DNA of 64,000 nucleotides from Pontimonas sp031580665 (GTDB taxonomy: Bacteria; Actinomycetota; Actinomycetes; Actinomycetales; Microbacteriaceae). Made by a program: the position numbers and the translations under genes. The number at the start of each line of letters is the position of its first letter. Position 1 is the first letter of the stretch. The notes under the pieces were generated by a model. It was not told the DNA's origin. It saw nothing but the letters and a program-made list of their open reading frames with translations, and did not search any database. Below, in pieces: positions 61,310 through 64,000 of this stretch. Where the stretch lies: assembly GCF_031580665.1 (NCBI RefSeq), contig NZ_JAVLCD010000002.1; one strand, 5' to 3'.

Positions 61310-62170
61310 ATGACATTACGACGCAACACACTCCTGATTGGTGGGCTGGTGGCAACCGCTGGCCTGCTCGCGGGTTGTAGCACGGAAGGGTCCACCATCG
61401 TGGTGGGTTCGCAGGCTTACTACTCCAACGAAATCGTCGCCGAAGTGTATGCCCAGGCCCTCGAGGCCGATGGGCACACCGTGGAGAGAAACTTCCAAAT
61501 CGGTCAGCGCGAGGCCTACCTCCCCGCGCTCGAGGCGGGCGAAGTGCAGTTGTTCCCGGAATACACCGGCAACTTGCTGCAGTACTACTCGCCCGATGCA
61601 ACGGCGACCCAGGCCGATGAGGTCTACTCCCAGTTGCAGGGCGCGCTGCCAGAAAACCTACAGGCGCTCGCGATGTCCCCGGCGACTGACCAGGACTCCT
61701 ACAACGTCACCGCTGAATTCGCCGAGGCCAACGGTCTTGTCGAAATCGGCGACCTCGCGGGAGTGACTCCCCTGGTCCTGGGTGGTGCTCCTGAACTCGA
61801 AGAGCGCCCCTACGGCCCCGACGGTCTGCTAGAGACCTACGGTGTCGAGGCTGACTTCAGTGCCACCGGTGAAGTCACCCTCGAGGCGTTGCTCTCGGGA
61901 GAGGTCCAGGTCGCCAACATTTACACCGGTAACCCCGCGATCGCCGCCGAGAATCTGGTGACCCTGGCCGACCCAGAGGGACTATTCCTCTCGTCGAACC
62001 TGGTCCCCATTGCCTCCGAGGATGTCGCGGATTCCATCGCGCCAGTGATCAACCCGATCAGTGAAGCGATGAGCCCCGGTGACCTGGTGGCGATGAACCT
62101 GCAGTCAACAGCAGACGGGATGTCTTCAGCAGATATCGCCGCCGAGTGGTTGGCAGAAAACGGCTTCTAG
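61310..62170 (+). CDS. Osmoprotectant-binding lipoprotein (ProX/OpuCC type)
   Basis: A 286-residue binding protein of the OpuAC/ProX family with lipobox GLLAGC (Cys23). IVVGSQAYYSNEIVAEVYAQALE (in pieces) and PEYTGNLLQYY are the family marks, and the Tyr residues near the start and in PEYTGN are typical of the aromatic cage that holds quaternary amines. It would capture glycine betaine, choline or a similar compatible solute. It ends the operon and is followed eight bases later by a strong terminator. Confidence 0.93.
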   Translation: MTLRRNTLLIGGLVATAGLLAGCSTEGSTIVVGSQAYYSNEIVAEVYAQALEADGHTVERNFQIGQREAYLPALEAGEVQLFPEYTGNLLQYYSPDATATQADEVYSQLQGALPENLQALAMSPATDQDSYNVTAEFAEANGLVEIGDLAGVTPLVLGGAPELEERPYGPDGLLETYGVEADFSATGEVTLEALLSGEVQVANIYTGNPAIAAENLVTLADPEGLFLSSNLVPIASEDVADSIAPVINPISEAMSPGDLVAMNLQSTADGMSSADIAAEWLAENGF

Positions 62171-62177
62171 GGAGCCT

Positions 62178-62219
62178 AAAAAACTGGGGGGCCTGGGACA
62201 CCAGGCCCCCCAGTTTTTT
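62178..62219 (+). terminator. Rho-independent terminator of the importer operon
   Basis: A perfect 19-bp inverted repeat at 62178-62196 and 62201-62219 with loop GACA. The stem core is CTGGGGGGCCTGG, flanked by AAAAAA and TTTTTT, so it works as an intrinsic terminator in both directions. It is the clearest terminator in the window. Confidence 0.95.
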
Positions 62220-62265
62220 CTGCCCACTCCGCTGGTCCTGCCCACCCTGAGCAGTCGTCACGGGG

Positions 62266-62307
62266 TAGACGACACGGGGCAGACGACAGGGGGCAGACGA
62301 CACGGGG
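62266..62307. repeat. 14-bp tandem repeat, three copies
   Basis: Three adjacent units: TAGACGACACGGGG (62266-62279), CAGACGACAGGGGG (62280-62293) and CAGACGACACGGGG (62294-62307). They lie between the importer terminator and the DedA gene, in a gap of about 200 bases without a gene. Confidence 0.9.
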
Positions 62308-62330
62308 CTTAGGGCACGGGCCCGAGGGTG

Positions 62331-62381
62331 TGCGGGTTTCGATGCTGCGGGTCTCGATGCTGCGGGTCTCGATGTTGCGGG
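62331..62381. repeat. 15-bp tandem repeat, 3.4 copies
   Basis: Units TGCGGGTTTCGATGC (62331-62345), TGCGGGTCTCGATGC (62346-62360) and TGCGGGTCTCGATGT (62361-62375) are followed by a partial TGCGGG (62376-62381). It lies 24 bases after the 14-bp repeat array and 38 bases after it the DedA gene ends on the other strand. Confidence 0.9.
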
Positions 62382-62419
62382 CCATTCGCTGCCTGCCGCC
62401 GGGGCTCCCAGTGGCGGGG

Positions 62420-63100
62420 TTAGCGCGATGAACCAGCCGAGTCACCGGTAATCTCGGTGACGTCTTCTCCCGCAGAACGGTTCGTGAAGCGCATCAGGAA
62501 GTGTTTGACCACCCAGACAAGAAGCGAGAAGACCACGAAAATTCCGATGAAGACCCAGCCGGCCCAGTCAAACTGGTCCTTTAGCTCCCGGTATGTCTCG
62601 GCAGCACCCGCTCCTACCGAGACGTAGATAAACGACCAAAGCGTGCAGGCCGGTGTCGTCCAGGCCATAAAACGCCGATAGCGCATTGTCGACATTCCGG
62701 CGACCATCGGAACAACGGAGTGAAAAACGGGGAGGAAGCGCGAAATAAACACCGCAATTCCACCACGACGGTCCACGAAGCGATCCGCCTTCGCCAAACG
62801 CTCGGGTCCAAGGCGTGCCCCCAGTGTTCCGCCGCGCAGTTTGGGCCCAAAATAGCGACCAATGGCGAAGCCGATCGATTCGCCCACCAGCGCTCCGGCG
62901 ATAATCACCACCGCCAGTGACAGGTATTCCAAAATGCCATCGACACCGGTCGATGCGACCAGAACGACCGTGTCGCCGGGGACGATAAGTCCCACCAGAA
63001 CGCTGGTTTCCAACATGATGGCGACGCCGGCAAGAACAGTCCGAAGCACCGGATCTATGTCTTGGATAAAGCCCAAGAAGCTATCGATTGCCTCGTTCAT
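62420..63100 (-). CDS. DedA-family membrane protein
   Basis: A 226-residue membrane protein of the DedA (SNARE-associated/VTT) superfamily. Marks are ETSVLVGLIVPGDTVVLVAS (in pieces, residues about 31-50), GALVGESIGFAIGRYFG (about 70-86) and FISRFLPVFHSVVPMVAGMSTM (in pieces, about 118-139), with the conserved Glu and Arg residues. Members move lipid carriers such as undecaprenyl phosphate or phosphatidylethanolamine across the membrane; which one is unknown here. There are four to five hydrophobic segments and a charged C-terminal tail. The ATG is at 63100. Confidence 0.92.
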   Translation of the reverse strand: MNEAIDSFLGFIQDIDPVLRTVLAGVAIMLETSVLVGLIVPGDTVVLVASTGVDGILEYLSLAVVIIAGALVGESIGFAIGRYFGPKLRGGTLGARLGPERLAKADRFVDRRGGIAVFISRFLPVFHSVVPMVAGMSTMRYRRFMAWTTPACTLWSFIYVSVGAGAAETYRELKDQFDWAGWVFIGIFVVFSLLVWVVKHFLMRFTNRSAGEDVTEITGDSAGSSR

Positions 63101-63173
63101 TGGCTCTGATTCTACTGTTGGAAAGGTGCCAAAGCTTCGGATGTCCTGCCATTGGCAGGCCCATGCGGGTGAC

Positions 63174-63216
63174 GGGCAACTGGGCGCCGCTGTGGCCGAC
63201 GTCGGGCCAGTTGCCC
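63174..63216. terminator. Inverted repeat upstream of dedA, likely terminator of the aminotransferase gene
   Basis: GGGCAACTGG (63174-63183) and CCAGTTGCCC (63207-63216) form a 10-bp stem with a 23-base GC-rich loop that can fold further. A second small hairpin CCTGCC-ATT-GGCAGG is at 63145-63159. Both lie between the aminotransferase stop and the DedA start, on the same strand. No T tract is seen. Confidence 0.5.
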
Positions 63217-63232
63217 CGGGGGTGCGGATTGC

Positions 63233-64000
63233 CTACTTTCTCTCGCCCGAAATCTCCACAGATGCGGGTGCCCCGCGCTGTAACCACTCTCGCTGGTAGT
63301 CGTCTCGAATACCGGAAGGAGCCAACAGGCTCGGTCCCTCACGCCAGGACACCGCGTGTCGGATACCGTGCAGGGCGGATAACACCCACACTTCTAGACC
63401 GTCTAAGTCGTCTGGCCGAAATCGCTCTTGAACCACGGTGACACCGCGGGTGTGAGCAATATCGGCAACGACCGATTCGGTGACACTCGCGATACGCGGC
63501 TCTTGTGGTCCCATCGAGTAAAGAGTTCGCCGGTCTGGCGACCAGGCCATGACGGTGCTGTAAGCGCCCTCACAGACGTAACCGTTTCGGACAATAATCG
63601 CCTCATCGGCGCCGCGTTCAGAGGCTTCCCCACGCAGGGCGAGCAGCGCCTCGAGGTCGGGCCCTTTCGTTCGGGGGTATTTCCTGGGGTCGAGCCGCGC
63701 TGTGGCCAGTACCGCCCAATCTGTGACGGCTGGCCGAGGGCGAAGTTGGTAGCGAAAGGTCCACTGGTCGCCAGTGCCGATGAGGTCAATGCGGGGAAAC
63801 CACGAACCCTCGGTGGGTAGTTGCCCCAGTACCGCATCGACAAACTCCCGGGAGGACTCGTGGAGTCGGGTGTGGGGCTCAATTCCGGTAAAAAAGCGCT
63901 CGAGGTGTCGATCGAGTGCGACCACTTTGCCGTCTTCTACGCGCCACGAGTCGGCGACCACAACAGATTCGACCGGAGTGGCTTCCGAGGGGATGAGCTG
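63233..64000 (-). CDS. Class-IV aminotransferase (PabC/IlvE-like), 5' end beyond the window
   Basis: The last about 256 residues of a PLP enzyme of fold type IV. The frame is open to the window edge (SEATPVESVVVADSWRVEDG), so the start lies past 64000 and a GTG at 63961 is only internal. Marks are the N-terminal HLERFF and the putative PLP lysine in KYPRTKGPDLEALLALR. After these come ADEAIIVRNGYVCEGAYSTVM, where the conserved Glu of the family is in CEG, and the ITESV-like ASVTESVVADIA. It could be an aminodeoxychorismate lyase or a branched-chain/D-amino acid transaminase; I cannot decide. Aminodeoxychorismate lyase would link it to folate synthesis. Confidence 0.8.
   Translation of the reverse strand, partial: QLIPSEATPVESVVVADSWRVEDGKVVALDRHLERFFTGIEPHTRLHESSREFVDAVLGQLPTEGSWFPRIDLIGTGDQWTFRYQLRPRPAVTDWAVLATARLDPRKYPRTKGPDLEALLALRGEASERGADEAIIVRNGYVCEGAYSTVMAWSPDRRTLYSMGPQEPRIASVTESVVADIAHTRGVTVVQERFRPDDLDGLEVWVLSALHGIRHAVSWREGPSLLAPSGIRDDYQREWLQRGAPASVEISGERK

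Noticed and set aside
62266..62381. Possible small CRISPR array
   Set aside because: Units of 14-15 bases follow one another with no unique spacers, and no cas genes are present.
62176..62445. Minus-strand reading frame with repeated IETRS over the tandem repeats
   Set aside because: The apparent protein repeat is a by-product of the 15-bp DNA repeat; no ribosome binding site or family resemblance is seen and it overlaps the DedA 3' end and the importer terminator.
63088..63441. Plus-strand reading frame between dedA and the aminotransferase
   Set aside because: It overlaps the aminotransferase in antisense and has no motif or start signal.

Overview
The window is a 64 kb stretch of a compact, high-GC actinobacterial chromosome. 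Gene content and order point to Microbacteriaceae, probably a small-genome member, but I could not run a similarity search. Reasons: the cluster tig-clpP1-clpP2-clpX, valS, ileS-folC-DUF4233-ndk, VKOR, rne, rplU-rpmA-obgE, proB-proA, nadD, rsfS parallels the M. tuberculosis Rv2420-Rv2470 region; the ileS leader is an actinobacterial T-box with an ultrashort stem I; GTG/TTG starts are common; and neighbouring genes often share GTGA or ATGA stop/start overlaps. I see no prophage, insertion sequence, integrase, CRISPR array or rRNA.

Layout. 1-3.3 kb: a hypothetical gene broken by one in-frame TGA, tRNA-Arg(TCT), an aldo/keto reductase, and a translationally coupled pair of membrane proteins (EamA transporter and a DUF6069-like protein with a repetitive tail). 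3.3-12.7 kb: msrA, a second single-stranded DNA-binding protein, a lipoprotein, the ABC-F factor ettA, a conserved hypothetical, mscS coupled to a group-II truncated haemoglobin, pepN and a long DivIVA-like coiled-coil protein. 12.8-18.3 kb: rpiB, nei1-type glycosylase, an amidohydrolase and an unusual two-component pair. 18.3-26.7 kb: tRNA-Gly, tRNA-Pro, trigger factor, clpP1P2, a CopC-like protein, clpX, and the opposing chain valS-GNAT-75-aa protein. 26.8-32.6 kb: a TetR regulator divergent from a four-gene peptide-type ABC importer with a fused double ATPase.

32.6-51.6 kb is the housekeeping core: T-box-ileS-folC-DUF4233-ndk, VKOR on the other strand, rne, a three-gene membrane module (YraQ/UPF0718 permease, TIGR03943-like protein with a His-rich loop, Ig/propeller-like exported protein) lying between rne and rplU, then rplU-rpmA-obgE-proB-proA, a small membrane protein, nadD, a proline-rich membrane protein, rsfS and tRNA-Ala. 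51.6-58.1 kb: pdxH, a luciferase-like flavin oxidoreductase, a rhodanese lipoprotein under a CsoR/CstR-type operator, a CPA2 antiporter, a GH3 lipoprotein and an App1-family protein. 58.1-62.2 kb: a TetR regulator and a four-gene glycine-betaine-type ABC importer ending in a strong terminator. 62.2-64 kb: tandem repeats, a DedA protein and the 3' part of a class-IV aminotransferase.

Regulation. Several genes have a TANNNT -10 hexamer ending 6-9 bases before the start codon, which suggests leaderless transcription (ettA, pdxH, the GH3 gene, the antiporter, perhaps msrA and copC). The -10 word TAGACT recurs. Candidate operators are visible next to both TetR genes, the rhodanese gene, the flavin oxidoreductase and clpP1. 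Family assignments rest on motifs read by eye; domain positions are approximate.
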